The notes: generated by a model not told the origin, from the sequence alone. A DNA stretch of 64,000 nucleotides from Fimbriimonas sp. (GCA_029866005.1 JARXAE010000025.1:62001-126000); one strand, 5' to 3'. Positions 8,753 to 18,141 are shown, counted from the first letter of the stretch. Made by a program: numbers and translations.

Positions 8753-9597
8753 AGGGCAAAAAGCTCCGCGACCCGCTGTTTTGGATCGGCGTCACATACA
8801 TGGCATTGTTGCTCCTGTTTGCGATTTTCGGTCCATTGATCCCGTTGCCAGATCCAAAGCTTGACCCTGTTTTTGATAATGCAGGGAAGCCTCACCTTCC
8901 CATGGGTTCACCGGGTGCGCTCCTTGGGACAGATGAGATTGGTCGATCGTTCTTGCAACGCCTCGCCTACGGTGCGCGGATCAGTCTCTTCATCGGCTTT
9001 GCCGTGCAAACAATCAACCTGATCGTCGGGATCACGGTCGGCGTCATTGCAACGTTTTCGAGGAAGTGGGTTTCGAATGCAGTGATGCGGTTCACGGACG
9101 GAATGTTCGCGTTCCCAGATATTCTCTTTGCCATCCTCATCGTGGGAATCGTTGGCGCGACCAAAGTTGGGCCGTTGGCGGTCATTTTTGCGCTCTCGAT
9201 TTCTGGTTGGCCAAGCATTGCTCGGCTTACCAAGACCCAGTTGGCCACGTTGAAGGAGCGGGAGTATGTGGTGGCGGCGAAGGCTTCGGGAGCTTCGACG
9301 GCTTACCTCGTGTTCAAGCATTTGCTGCCGCAGATGTCGGGCATTTTTCTAGCAGTCTCGACGGTCGAGCTTGCCGGAACAATTATCTCGGAGTCCACGC
9401 TGGGCTTCCTTGGTATCGGTGTTCAGCCGCCGACTCCGACATGGGGTGGCATGATCAACAGTGCGCGCACCAACTTCAACTCCTATCCGGTCGAGCTTCT
9501 TTGGCCGTGCTTGATCCTCAGCGCCACCGTCTTCTCACTCAACTTCATTGGAGATGGACTTCGGAACTATTTTGATCCGAAGTCCAACCAGGGTTAG
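8749..9597 (+). CDS. DppC/OppC-type ABC transporter permease
   Basis: Partner permease of the upstream DppB-like protein. It has an N-terminal membrane segment, the conserved periplasmic LLGTDEIGRSFLQRLAYGAR region and the EAA loop (VVAAKASGASTAYLVFKHLL). The start is TTG, within a TTGA overlap with the upstream stop. Its TAG stop overlaps the TAA stop of the convergent protease gene by three bases (9595-9596 shared region), so the two transcripts meet tail to tail. Confidence 0.92.
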   Translation: MKGKKLRDPLFWIGVTYMALLLLFAIFGPLIPLPDPKLDPVFDNAGKPHLPMGSPGALLGTDEIGRSFLQRLAYGARISLFIGFAVQTINLIVGITVGVIATFSRKWVSNAVMRFTDGMFAFPDILFAILIVGIVGATKVGPLAVIFALSISGWPSIARLTKTQLATLKEREYVVAAKASGASTAYLVFKHLLPQMSGIFLAVSTVELAGTIISESTLGFLGIGVQPPTPTWGGMINSARTNFNSYPVELLWPCLILSATVFSLNFIGDGLRNYFDPKSNQG

Positions 9598-10838
9598 CGC
9601 TTCGTTATCGCTTCGATCGCTTTGGCGAGCTGATTATCCTTCTTTGGATTACCCGATTCGAACTCTTGATCCGGATCCGGAGCGACCGCTACGTCGGGCT
9701 TTAGGCCTCCGCTCACATAAATGCCGTCATCGTCAACCTTTCGGGAAAGTGCGCCCTGCTTCGGCAGGTAGTACTTGGCGATGGTTAGCTTGATGCCAGC
9801 TCCGTCGGACTGCTGGAAGACGGTTTGGACCGAGAACTTACCGTAGGAGCTGTCTCCGACAAGGATCGCTTTTTTGTAGTCCTGAAGCACTCCTGCCATA
9901 ATTTCCGCAGCACTGGCCGAGTCCTCGTTTATGAGAACCGCGATGTTGTAGCCGATCTGACGGACTTGACCCGACGGAGTGTTTGCCTTCTCTTCGCCGG
10001 CTTCTTTGTCCTTCAAAGTAACGGCCAGCCGGTTGTCCACGAAGTTGCCAAGCATATCGACGACAGCGTCAAGAGCTCCACCTGGGTTGTCCCGGAGGTC
10101 AATAACGAGCCCTTTAAGGTTCCCCTTATCCAGCGCGTCCCACTCGCGGGTGAATTGCTCGGGGACTTCTTGAGAAAAACTTTGGATCTTGAGATAGCCA
10201 ACCTGAGAGTCCTCGAGAAGTTTGCCCTCGACGAGAGGCGGAACGACTTTTTCTCGGCGCAGATTGAAGACGAGCGGTTCTGGTTGCCCGGGACGCATGA
10301 TCTTCAACTTGACGTAGGTGTTCTCTTTGCCTTTGATCATCAAGATGATGTCGTCCGAATTCATTCCGGCGATTCTCTTGCCATCGACTTCCACAATCAC
10401 ATCCTCGCCCTTGATGCCGCCCTTCATGGCGGGGCCATCTTTGAACACGGAAACGACCTTCACGCCCAACGGATCTGGGAAGAGTCGGGCGCCGACGCCA
10501 TAAAATTTTCCACTTGTATCGTCCTGAAAAGCGGTGTTGATTTTAGGGACAAAGAAGTTACTGTGAGGATCACCGAGGGAGGCAACGAGTCCTTCCATGG
10601 CCGCGTACTTTAGCTCTTTCCTATCTTGATCACTCTTGTGCGAACTGAGAATTCGGGTGAACGACTGCTTGAAAAGCGTCTCCGGGTTGGCGGCTTTTGC
10701 AGGAGTCTTGATTCCGAGAAGAAGATCTCTTGGTGCTGAGCCAAGCTGACCGTTACGGATGTCTTTCCAAAGGAAACCAGAACCAAAACTGGCACTAAGT
10801 CCGAGGGTGAGCGCGAGAGCGCGGGTGAGAGTTTTCAT
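9594..10838 (-). CDS. S41 family C-terminal processing peptidase (CtpA/CtpB-like)
   Basis: Serine protease with a PDZ domain. Residues 1-25 act as a signal/anchor, the PDZ domain is about 110-195, and the protease domain carries IDLRDNPGG (about 247-254) and the catalytic residues S309 (SAS-AAEI), K334 (YGKFSVQ) and Q338, spaced as in other S41 enzymes. Such proteases trim envelope or signalling proteins. The start ATG overlaps the stop of the upstream inactive paralogue (ATGA). Length 414 is normal. Confidence 0.93.
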   Translation of the reverse strand: MKTLTRALALTLGLSASFGSGFLWKDIRNGQLGSAPRDLLLGIKTPAKAANPETLFKQSFTRILSSHKSDQDRKELKYAAMEGLVASLGDPHSNFFVPKINTAFQDDTSGKFYGVGARLFPDPLGVKVVSVFKDGPAMKGGIKGEDVIVEVDGKRIAGMNSDDIILMIKGKENTYVKLKIMRPGQPEPLVFNLRREKVVPPLVEGKLLEDSQVGYLKIQSFSQEVPEQFTREWDALDKGNLKGLVIDLRDNPGGALDAVVDMLGNFVDNRLAVTLKDKEAGEEKANTPSGQVRQIGYNIAVLINEDSASAAEIMAGVLQDYKKAILVGDSSYGKFSVQTVFQQSDGAGIKLTIAKYYLPKQGALSRKVDDDGIYVSGGLKPDVAVAPDPDQEFESGNPKKDNQLAKAIEAITKR

Positions 10839-12097
10839 ACTTGAGCCTTCTCCTTTGCCTGAGCGACCTTCGTGGCCGGCGGATTGCCGGGGGTGAAGGT
10901 TCCAATGTTAAGGGTGTATCCACTTCCATCTGGGAGTTGGACGACGTCTTTCAGCTTTCGACTGTTGCCCATGTCGGTGCCGCTGAGGGTGGCAATGCCT
11001 TTGCTTTGCAGGGCCAAAGCGAAGATTTCGGCGGCATCGCGGGTGCTTTGGTCAACGATGAGTTTGATCTTGGGCGGAGTGGGGTTACCTTTACTGATCG
11101 TTAGTTCGACCGGAGTTGATGCCTTGCGGTCGTTCTTAAAGTATCCAAATCTCCCGGCTGGAGCCACCAGAGCAAGGCAACGGCGCATGGTTTCCATGTC
11201 ACCTAGGACGTTGTTTCGGAGATCGATGGAAATGCTAGTCTTGCCTTTCAGCACAGCAGACAAATCCTCGACGGCACCACTGCTAAAGATGAGACGGAGG
11301 GTTCCGTCAGGGCTAACTTTACGCTGAATATCAGTCTCGTTCTTGGCAAGCTTGGTGACGACTTTTTGGCCGCCACGGTCCCAGACAACATTGAGTTCAC
11401 CGGTTCCTCCGCTGATGAGCTTCTCGCGAGCGCGGACGGGCATGATGCTCTTTTCCATACGAGCCTTGAGCGATTTCCGCATGTCGTTGATGGCTTTGAA
11501 ATCGATCTTCTTGGCCAAAAAGTCCGCTTGGGCCGCCTGGTACTTGATGATCGCCTCGCTATTCATCACCCAGTGATCGTCGACTGAATCAAGAAGATCG
11601 CCCGGCTTCACCCCAGCTTTATCGGCGGGAGAGCCGGGGGCGACAGAGACAACGGTGAGACGGGGAAGATCCTGCTCCTGAGCAACTCCGCCGAGCTTAA
11701 CACTGACTTTTTGCGGCTTGTAGTCCATCCAAACTCCGACGCCGGGATAACGTCCGGCGCGGATGCTCTTGAAAGCGGTGAACTCTTCTGGCTTGTAGAA
11801 CTGGCTGTCGATGTCTCGGAGGCCTACGATCATGCCCCGCACCGCGCCGCTCAGCAGTTTGTCATCCGTAGGCACTTGGTCAACATAGCGACTGCGAAGA
11901 AGTTCAATGATGCCTGTGAAATAGTCTGTCTCAGCAATTTCTAGCTCTTTGCTAGTGGATGCGAACATTGAGCCTAAACTGGGCTCTTGCGTGTTAGGGA
12001 GGTCACGGATCGAGCGAAACTTCATTCCTGCGATACCAGCAACCAACAGACTGGAGATCACCAGTGCACTACTCAGGCTTTTCCGCTCGAGACTCAT
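10835..12097 (-). CDS. Catalytically degenerate S41/PDZ protein
   Basis: Same architecture as the downstream protease: N-terminal anchor (residues 8-25), an N-terminal helical region, a PDZ domain around 115-175 and an S41-like domain. At the catalytic serine position it has Asp354 (TRDAAEI instead of SASAAEI). At the ungapped lysine position it has Ser379 (K381 is nearby), and the IDLRDNPGG motif is IDLRNNVLGD. It is therefore likely a non-proteolytic homologue, perhaps a regulator or scaffold for the active protease, with which it is translationally coupled. The role is inferred from pairing only. Confidence 0.85.
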   Translation of the reverse strand: MSLERKSLSSALVISSLLVAGIAGMKFRSIRDLPNTQEPSLGSMFASTSKELEIAETDYFTGIIELLRSRYVDQVPTDDKLLSGAVRGMIVGLRDIDSQFYKPEEFTAFKSIRAGRYPGVGVWMDYKPQKVSVKLGGVAQEQDLPRLTVVSVAPGSPADKAGVKPGDLLDSVDDHWVMNSEAIIKYQAAQADFLAKKIDFKAINDMRKSLKARMEKSIMPVRAREKLISGGTGELNVVWDRGGQKVVTKLAKNETDIQRKVSPDGTLRLIFSSGAVEDLSAVLKGKTSISIDLRNNVLGDMETMRRCLALVAPAGRFGYFKNDRKASTPVELTISKGNPTPPKIKLIVDQSTRDAAEIFALALQSKGIATLSGTDMGNSRKLKDVVQLPDGSGYTLNIGTFTPGNPPATKVAQAKEKAQV

Positions 12098-12113
12098 ATG
12101 AATCTATTCTACG

Positions 12114-12545
12114 TCAGATTGGGCGTCCTAGCTTATCAACCCGGGCTTTATGCCTTGGGACTTCACTAGGTTTTCCTCGAAGGAACGCCTCGGTGATCGC
12201 CCAAGCTTGTTCGGTTCCGAGGACTCGTGCGCCTAAGGCGAGGACATTGGCGTCGTTATGCTCGCGCGCCATCGCGGCCATGTATTCGGTAGTGCAGAGG
12301 GCGGCGCGGATTTGGGGAAAACGGTTGGCTCGGATGCTGATGCCGATTCCGGTGCCGCAGATGACGATCCCAAAGTCGTGGCTTGGCAGGGCTTTGGCGA
12401 GTTCGTCGGCGGCGTCTGGGTAATCGTAGGCTTCGGTGTTCAACGCTCCAACTTCGGTGGTTTCATGACCTGCTTTCTCGAGCTGATCCTTCAAATAGCC
12501 CCGAAGCTCAAGGGCGGCGTGGTCGGAGGCAAGGACGATTCTCAT
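12114..12545 (-). CDS. rpiB: Ribose-5-phosphate isomerase B
   Basis: Interconverts ribose 5-phosphate and ribulose 5-phosphate (non-oxidative pentose phosphate pathway). The start at 12545 gives the usual N-terminus MRIVLASDHAALELRG; a longer frame upstream is out of family and overlaps the previous gene. The CGTGIGISI motif holds the catalytic cysteine, followed by the family HNDANVLALGARV motif. The ATG overlaps the stop of the HEAT-repeat gene by four bases. It is the fifth gene from the 3' end counted in the long minus-strand run. Confidence 0.95.
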   Translation of the reverse strand: MRIVLASDHAALELRGYLKDQLEKAGHETTEVGALNTEAYDYPDAADELAKALPSHDFGIVICGTGIGISIRANRFPQIRAALCTTEYMAAMAREHNDANVLALGARVLGTEQAWAITEAFLRGKPSEVPRHKARVDKLGRPI

Positions 12546-14761
12546 TGCAGTGCTAGTTTTGCGATGCCCTCTTTGACGAGGGGGCTCTTGCTCTTCCTCG
12601 CGTTCTCGAAGACGTTTGCAGGGAGTTTCCACTTGCCCTTTTGAGCGCCCTCGACGAGCGCCAAAAGGACCGCCGGATGCTCTTCGGCGAAGGTGTTTTG
12701 GATTTCACCTGGCTGAGTAGGGTCAGAAAGCTTTGCAAAGCCGTAGAGGGCAGCGGCGCGGACATAGGTGTCTCGATCAATCACCATCCGCTGCAGAGTT
12801 TCCCTTTGTAAGTTCGCAGGAAGCTGCTCGTAGACATGCTCTCTCACATAGGGGCTATCGTCGGCGAGGGAGCCGAAAAGGACTTCTTTAGGAGCATTTG
12901 CCGCGGCGAGTTGCCGAAGGCACTGCAGGCGGACTAGCTCAGATGGGTCATTGACGAGCGAGTACTCGAGCTGCTTGCGTTCAAGCTCGACTTCCGGCTT
13001 CATAGCCGCGAGCGCGGCAGAACGGATGATTGCCATATCTTGGCCAGTGGCGGTCAGTAGAAGCTGGCGAGCGGCAGGCTTGGCTTTTAGGTCGGTTCGG
13101 TCTAGGGCGGCTAGGGCTTTGACGGTTGCGATTCTTGTGCGCCAACTGCGTCGAACGATGTTGGGGGCGATGGCCTCGAATGTGGTCTGCTCGGGGTGCT
13201 CAGCGAAGTAGAGGAGCGCAGCTTCACGGGCGAACTCGTTTGGCGCGGTGGCGACGAGGCGGTTCATGAAGGCTTTGCCGATGAGGTCGTCGTTAGCGAT
13301 TCCGATTTTTCCGTAGGCTTGAACGGCGCCGAAGGCGACGGCGGGTTCAAGGTTGGTGGACAACTCAATGAGTTTGGGTTGGAGCGATTTGTACTGGGCA
13401 GGATCCTGCAAAATCGCCCTGATGGCGACCAGTTGCTGCTCCGGAATACTGCTCACCAAGCCTGCCTCAATTGCGGGAATCGAGTTCAACGGATTGGGAG
13501 AATCTAGCGGCGGAACACCTGGTGACTCGGTGATCAACTGAAATCCTCGAAACTCGTATCGAATCACCTCATGCGGATTTCGCGTTCGCCCCTCTCGGCT
13601 CTGTGGGACAGAGATTTTTGGAACACGCTGACCTGGATCCCTTGGAATCGTCACCTTTTGCCATGTTCCATCTGCTTTGATTGGGAATTGGGCCCCAATA
13701 CCGATTGAGTAGGCATTCGAGGCGGTTTTCGCCGCAGAGTCGGCCCAGCCGACTGAGACTGGATTGAAAGACTTGGTCCGCACCTCGAAACTTAATCCGC
13801 CCGATGTAGATACTTCTTTGGTCGGAATGGGAGGAAGTACGGCCGCTCCAGATCGAATGATCGAACGGTCGGTGTAGACCAGAGCACCTGCCTCTCTAGT
13901 AAGGGTCGCTCCTCCACTGACGAACTGAAAGGTCAGATTCTCACGATTGCTGTCTTCAGAGCCGAGTGTAAACTTCGTAACGAGACCTAGATCATCTCTG
14001 TACGCTTCGTCAAGCAGTTGAAACGGAACTCCTGAATTTGGCTTTGGCCAAGGATCCAACCGCAACCAAGGATTTGATGGGGAATTGCTCGTAAAACTCG
14101 TTTGTGGTAGCGCAGCATAACCTAACCTTCCGGGCAGTTTCTGGACAAGCTGATCCCAAATCTGGTGGATTATTCGTTGCTCCAATGCAAACCCGCTCTC
14201 GTTTCCGCCCATCGCTACGAACGAGTTATTCGCACCAGAGCTAGACACCCTAACGATCGCAGAAAAAGGTCCTCGCTCTTCCCGATCGTCTGCATCAAAC
14301 TTGAAACGATTGAACTCAGCCTGTTGGATGCTGTCCATCTCTGAGGAAGCAAAAATGGGCTCTGGAACGAAGCGAGGTATGACCTCAACATCCAGATCCC
14401 CTTGAGACATCGACGAGAAAAAGGATCTAATCCTCGACATCGTCGCGATCAGTCTCTGTTTGTCGTTCATCTCCAAGGTGTTGCTGATGCTGGGATCTGA
14501 GAATTCTCGTTCGAAAACGAGGAGCAGAACTCTCAGCTTCAGGGCAGAAGTCTTGGCGGCGACATATTTCAGAGAGGACCAATCGGAGGCAGATCGCAGT
14601 CCGATCAGGGGCTGTCCCTGCGTATCGAGATACTGAAAAATGCTCCGATCTAGGTACATCCCGGACTCTAGCGCTTCCGGCCCCGGGAACACACTCTCCC
14701 CTTGCCCTCCCGAGGCTTGAGCAAGTGTTAGCGACGAGAGGGCGATGAGGGTCGAGAGCAT
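12542..14761 (-). CDS. Secreted HEAT-repeat protein
   Basis: 739 residues with a short N-terminal signal peptide (cleavage after about residue 15, TLAQA). Residues 50-400 form a domain I do not recognise; it has some resemblance to secreted metallopeptidase-like proteins, but I see no HExxH zinc site. Residues about 440-739 consist of alpha-helical HEAT/PBS-lyase-type repeats (for example FGAVQAYGKIG, VKALAALDR, VREHVYEQLPA, VRAAALYGFAKL), usually a protein-binding solenoid. The function is unknown. It lies three bases downstream of the MTA phosphorylase gene. Confidence 0.75.
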   Translation of the reverse strand: MLSTLIALSSLTLAQASGGQGESVFPGPEALESGMYLDRSIFQYLDTQGQPLIGLRSASDWSSLKYVAAKTSALKLRVLLLVFEREFSDPSISNTLEMNDKQRLIATMSRIRSFFSSMSQGDLDVEVIPRFVPEPIFASSEMDSIQQAEFNRFKFDADDREERGPFSAIVRVSSSGANNSFVAMGGNESGFALEQRIIHQIWDQLVQKLPGRLGYAALPQTSFTSNSPSNPWLRLDPWPKPNSGVPFQLLDEAYRDDLGLVTKFTLGSEDSNRENLTFQFVSGGATLTREAGALVYTDRSIIRSGAAVLPPIPTKEVSTSGGLSFEVRTKSFNPVSVGWADSAAKTASNAYSIGIGAQFPIKADGTWQKVTIPRDPGQRVPKISVPQSREGRTRNPHEVIRYEFRGFQLITESPGVPPLDSPNPLNSIPAIEAGLVSSIPEQQLVAIRAILQDPAQYKSLQPKLIELSTNLEPAVAFGAVQAYGKIGIANDDLIGKAFMNRLVATAPNEFAREAALLYFAEHPEQTTFEAIAPNIVRRSWRTRIATVKALAALDRTDLKAKPAARQLLLTATGQDMAIIRSAALAAMKPEVELERKQLEYSLVNDPSELVRLQCLRQLAAANAPKEVLFGSLADDSPYVREHVYEQLPANLQRETLQRMVIDRDTYVRAAALYGFAKLSDPTQPGEIQNTFAEEHPAVLLALVEGAQKGKWKLPANVFENARKSKSPLVKEGIAKLALQ

Positions 14762-14764
14762 AGG

Positions 14765-15613
14765 TTAGTCCAGCAATTCAAATAGACGAATATCGTTGGG
14801 CGACGTTGCGTGTCCGTCTCCACGAGTGTACGCCAGGGAGGCTCGGTGGCCAAGGGTGCTTAGGTCAGAAGGCATCTTGCCGATCATGTCCAGCACGACC
14901 TTTTTGATCTTTTCCGAATTCTCTTTGAATACGCTGAGGACGTCGTGAGCGTTCACGGCTTCGGCACCGGCGTGGACGCCGCTATCGTAGTCGGTGATGA
15001 GCGAAATGTTAACGACCGCCATTCCCACTTCATGGGAGAGATAAGCCTCGGGATACTGGGTCATGTTGATGACTTCCCAGCCCTGATCGTGGAACCACTT
15101 GGATTCGCTCTTCGTGCTGAATCGTGGACCTTGGATGACAACAACAGTTCCGCCATCGTGGCAGGTGATGCCGTTTTCACGGATTGTTTCGACCGCAAGC
15201 TTTCTCAAGGTTGGGTCGTACATGTCTGCTGGAGAGACGTGAGTGACGATTGGGCCGTCGTAGAAGGTGTCGGCTCGACCATTGGTCCGATCTACGAACT
15301 GGTCGCAGACGACGAAGTGGGTTGGAGCAACATGAGCCTGGAGCGAGCCCGCAGCGCAAGGCGAGATGATCGCCTGAACTCCAAGTGAGCGCATTGCCCA
15401 GACGTTGGCCCGATAGTTGATCTTGTGAGGCGGCAACGTGTGGTGTCGACCGTGGCGAGGCAGGAAGGCGACCTTTCGCCCAGCTACCGTCGCAAGGAAG
15501 ACCGCATCGCTTGGCGCGCCGTAAGGCGTGTCGATTTTGACTTCCTCAACATCCTTCAAGAGGCTGTAGAAGCCTGATCCACCGAAAACTCCGATTTCTG
15601 CGCGTTGATTCAT
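14765..15613 (-). CDS. mtnP: S-methyl-5'-thioadenosine phosphorylase
   Basis: Phosphorolysis of methylthioadenosine, the by-product of spermidine synthesis, to adenine and methylthioribose 1-phosphate. The family motifs are clear: GVFGGSGFYSLL at the N-terminus, PRHGRHHTLPPHKINYRAN, VIQGPRFSTKSES and the specificity region MTQYPEAYLSHE with TDYD. Length 282 is typical of MTAP rather than of other purine nucleoside phosphorylases. The window also carries spermidine synthase (55045-55872), which would supply the substrate. Its start codon directly abuts the stop of the upstream lipoprotein gene. Confidence 0.93.
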   Translation of the reverse strand: MNQRAEIGVFGGSGFYSLLKDVEEVKIDTPYGAPSDAVFLATVAGRKVAFLPRHGRHHTLPPHKINYRANVWAMRSLGVQAIISPCAAGSLQAHVAPTHFVVCDQFVDRTNGRADTFYDGPIVTHVSPADMYDPTLRKLAVETIRENGITCHDGGTVVVIQGPRFSTKSESKWFHDQGWEVINMTQYPEAYLSHEVGMAVVNISLITDYDSGVHAGAEAVNAHDVLSVFKENSEKIKKVVLDMIGKMPSDLSTLGHRASLAYTRGDGHATSPNDIRLFELLD

Positions 15614-16465
15614 TTACTTTTTGATGACAAGCATCAGGGCCTTATGGGCTTGGTCAATCAGGTTGTCGACACGACCACCGCGACGAACCCACATGTCTTG
15701 GTTGTTGCCAAATACGTTAAGATTTTTGACCGCTTCGAGATTGGCGAAGCGAGTGTCGGCGAGGAAGGATTTTGCCTCACCGGCGACGATAATGACGTCA
15801 GGGTTCGCTTGGAAAAGGAATTCCGGAGTCAGCGTCTCGAACTTAGCCGTGTCTGGACCCAGTGGTTCTGTCCCGATCACTCGCATGATCTCGGCCTGGA
15901 ACGACTTCGTCCCGGCGATCATGTGAGATCCACCAGTTCCGGGAAGAATTAGGACAGACTTGATCTTTTTCGGAGGTGCGTCCCCCTCAGCTTCTCGACG
16001 GGAGCGACGAATACGATCAACGTATTGCTGAATGTTGGTTTCGCTTCCAACAAGACTGCCAAGAGTCAGCATCTCTTTTTCGAAGTCGTTGATGGTGGTC
16101 GCCTTGAATTCGTAAAGTTTTGCTCCGGTTGATTTCAGCTTCGCCTTGTCTTCATCCGAATAGAGTTCGGCATCGAAAACAACCAGCTGGGTCCGATCCT
16201 TCGTAATTGCCTCGTAGTTTGGCTTGAGGTCACCGTAAACAGTCTTCGACAGAACCAGTTGTGGGTAGTTACAGGCTTTTGTTCGACCTTCAAAGTTGAT
16301 CGACGTGATACCCATGATCTCGGTAGTACTCGGGCTAAGGCTGACGATGTGTTCTAGCCGCTCAGCTCGCATCGGAACGGACACGGTCGTGGCTTTCTCA
16401 CATCCAAAAAGTCCGAGCGCTGAAAGCGCTAAAAGTCCAAGCAGGTGCTTGCGCATGACATTCAT
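15614..16465 (-). CDS. BtuF/FhuD-like ABC substrate-binding lipoprotein
   Basis: Periplasmic binding protein of the metal-chelate family (cobalamin, haem or siderophore). A lipobox ending LFGC (Cys22) follows a hydrophobic stretch, and the domain starts with the typical IVSLSPSTTEIMGI and later contains the long backbone helix of class III binding proteins. ATG codons at 16465 and 16456 are both possible starts. No permease is near; an orphan FecE/BtuD-like ATPase occurs at 59065 but nothing links the two. The ligand cannot be predicted safely; cobalamin is the most common for this sequence type. Confidence 0.85.
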   Translation of the reverse strand: MNVMRKHLLGLLALSALGLFGCEKATTVSVPMRAERLEHIVSLSPSTTEIMGITSINFEGRTKACNYPQLVLSKTVYGDLKPNYEAITKDRTQLVVFDAELYSDEDKAKLKSTGAKLYEFKATTINDFEKEMLTLGSLVGSETNIQQYVDRIRRSRREAEGDAPPKKIKSVLILPGTGGSHMIAGTKSFQAEIMRVIGTEPLGPDTAKFETLTPEFLFQANPDVIIVAGEAKSFLADTRFANLEAVKNLNVFGNNQDMWVRRGGRVDNLIDQAHKALMLVIKK

Positions 16466-16509
16466 TGTGGCTTGTATCGATCTCCGATTACCAGAACAAG
16501 CTCAGGAGT

Positions 16510-17346
16510 TTATTGGTTTCCTGGCTTTGAAGTTGTTCGGCGTTCTACTGTGAATCTGCGGCTGGTGCTGAAACGAGTGAGGACACCCTTTTTGCTGAAG
16601 GCAATCACGCTGACTTGGTACTCACCCGAAACGACATCATCTGAAAAGACCCAGTCGAATGACGTTCCCTTTGCAGTGAAGGATCGTAAAAAGCGGGTTG
16701 GAACCGTATTTGTGTTGTTTGAGAGAAGCACCATCTCGACGCCATAGGCGACGGCATCGGGAACCGGATCCCACTTGACCATCAGCTTGTCCTTTGCCTT
16801 GGCTCCGTTTTCTGGCAACGCGAGAGTTACTCGGGGAAGACCGGCAGAGTCGACGGGCGGTTTGGGGGTCTGGTCGACTGGTTTGGTGGCCAACGCTGAA
16901 AAGACAGATTCGCCCAAGGCAGAGTAGCCGTTGAAGACCAACTTGAGCGACTTCGCGCCCTTGGTTGGGATTTCGATCTTGATTGGCTTTGAATCGGCTT
17001 GAGCTTCGTACAGCTTTACGAGCTCACCATCAACAGAAACCGCCAAGCTGGCTGAGAGCCATGCGGTCGGATAGCCGTCAGGTATCCCGAAGAAAGCTCG
17101 AAACGAAGTTGTATTGGCGGGGATTGAGTACACCAGCGTCGCCTTTTGTTCGTTGTTATCTCCGGAGTTCTTAGGTGTAAAGAGCATTCCCTCGGAGAGG
17201 ACAACTCCGCCGATTGAGAAGGCATCATTCTTTTCGATCTGCCCAGTTCCTGCTGCTTGCGTGACTGGCTTAAGATCAGCCAACTTTGTCTCCAGCTTTT
17301 GCTGGAGGTTGGCAAGGAGAAAGGACGCAATTCCAATGGCTACCAT
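16510..17346 (-). CDS. Membrane-anchored NPCBM/fibronectin-like protein
   Basis: 278 residues. The N-terminus is a hydrophobic anchor (IGIASFLLANL) that resembles the membrane segment of the adjacent upstream gene product (IGIASFVLTAL). Residues about 40-150 look like an NPCBM-type beta-sandwich (SFRAFFGIPD, LAVSVDGELV, KSLKLVFNG). A proline-rich linker and a fibronectin type III-like module (MVKWDPVPDAVAYGVEMV) follow. Such modules usually bind sugars or proteins outside the cell. The stop-to-start gap from the upstream gene is 18 bases, so they are likely co-transcribed. Confidence 0.65.
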   Translation of the reverse strand: MVAIGIASFLLANLQQKLETKLADLKPVTQAAGTGQIEKNDAFSIGGVVLSEGMLFTPKNSGDNNEQKATLVYSIPANTTSFRAFFGIPDGYPTAWLSASLAVSVDGELVKLYEAQADSKPIKIEIPTKGAKSLKLVFNGYSALGESVFSALATKPVDQTPKPPVDSAGLPRVTLALPENGAKAKDKLMVKWDPVPDAVAYGVEMVLLSNNTNTVPTRFLRSFTAKGTSFDWVFSDDVVSGEYQVSVIAFSKKGVLTRFSTSRRFTVERRTTSKPGNQ

Positions 17347-17364
17347 AGTGCTTTGCTAACAATC

Positions 17365-17964
17365 TTACCGGGATTCGTCTCCGTCTCCCCTTAAGTCAAT
17401 TGGATCAGTGCCCTTCGCTGGTTCTGGAGTCACGGCGGGCTTTTCCTTGAGGGGCTCGGCTTTGGGCTCCGGAACCGTTACTTCTTCTTCGCGGAGATCG
17501 ATTCTTGGGCGATGACGATCACCCGGTGGAGTCTCGTCCTCTTGCCTAGGCTGGGGGCTATCATATTCTTGGGGTGGGGGAACCCGTTCCAGATCTTCGG
17601 AGGGTGATTGAATTCGAACCGGATCTCGGTAGACGGCGGTGTTGAATCGCTCGGTTGCCGAGTCAGACTTGTTTGAATTGATGATGATCAGCGCAACAAG
17701 CGCAGTTAAAACAAACGATGCAATGCCAATCGTCGCAATGGTTCCGGGTGGATAAGTACCGGGACGAGGTTCACTGACGACTCGAGCAGGGACAGCGACT
17801 GGTTGAGGTTGCGACGCGAGGGGAATCGGCTCACCAACCGTCATGGAGCCATCTTCGGATCGCTCAACTTTGCTTGCGGACACGGCAACGCCTTCAGCGC
17901 TGTAATGAACCATTCGCTCGTTGCCCAGGAAGTCCTTTTCCAGTTTGCTATACTCGCCGTCCAT
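17365..17964 (-). CDS. Single-pass membrane protein with proline-rich tail
   Basis: I do not recognise a named family. 199 residues: a soluble N-terminal part (1-70), one transmembrane helix at about 75-97 (TIATIGIASFVLTALVALII) and a long proline-, glutamate- and arginine-rich tail that should be extended and exposed. It is the first gene of the eight-gene minus-strand run that ends at the S41 protease. The membrane segment resembles that of the next gene, suggesting a shared origin or a conserved anchor. Confidence 0.6.
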   Translation of the reverse strand: MDGEYSKLEKDFLGNERMVHYSAEGVAVSASKVERSEDGSMTVGEPIPLASQPQPVAVPARVVSEPRPGTYPPGTIATIGIASFVLTALVALIIINSNKSDSATERFNTAVYRDPVRIQSPSEDLERVPPPQEYDSPQPRQEDETPPGDRHRPRIDLREEEVTVPEPKAEPLKEKPAVTPEPAKGTDPIDLRGDGDESR

Positions 17965-18048
17965 ACTTGCCTAGTATAAACGCATTTCTACCAGGATCGG
18001 TTTCCGAGGTTTTGCTGAGCAGTCCGCTGACGGCACATCCTTGGGAAA

Positions 18049-18123
18049 TGGTGGGCGGTGCGGGACTTGAACCCACGACCCCTTCGGTGTGAACGAAGTG
18101 CTCTACCACTGAGCTAACCGCCC
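18049..18123 (-). tRNA. tRNA-Val (anticodon CAC)
   Basis: Reads on the minus strand as a complete cloverleaf: acceptor GGGCGGT/ACCGCCC, D arm GCTC...GAGC, anticodon stem CTTCG/CGAAG around loop TTCACAC (anticodon CAC, valine GUG codons), T arm GTGGG/CCCGC around TTCAAGT, discriminator A. The CCA end is encoded (18049-18051). Body length is 72 nt. A second, broken copy lies at 18806-18864. Confidence 0.95.
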
Positions 18124-18135
18124 TTGAACTTAAGA

Positions 18136-18141
18136 ATTATA
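18136..18141 (-). promoter_or_regulatory. Likely -10 box of tRNA-Val
   Basis: A perfect TATAAT on the minus strand ends 12 bases before the mature 5' end of the tRNA. I could not find a convincing -35 at the right distance. The tRNA-Trp gene has a similar box (TAAAAT) at the same distance, which supports both. Confidence 0.45.

Noticed and set aside
15614-16465. BtuF-like protein as part of a system with the FecE-like ATPase at 59065
   Set aside because: They are 43 kb apart on opposite strands, and no permease is present.
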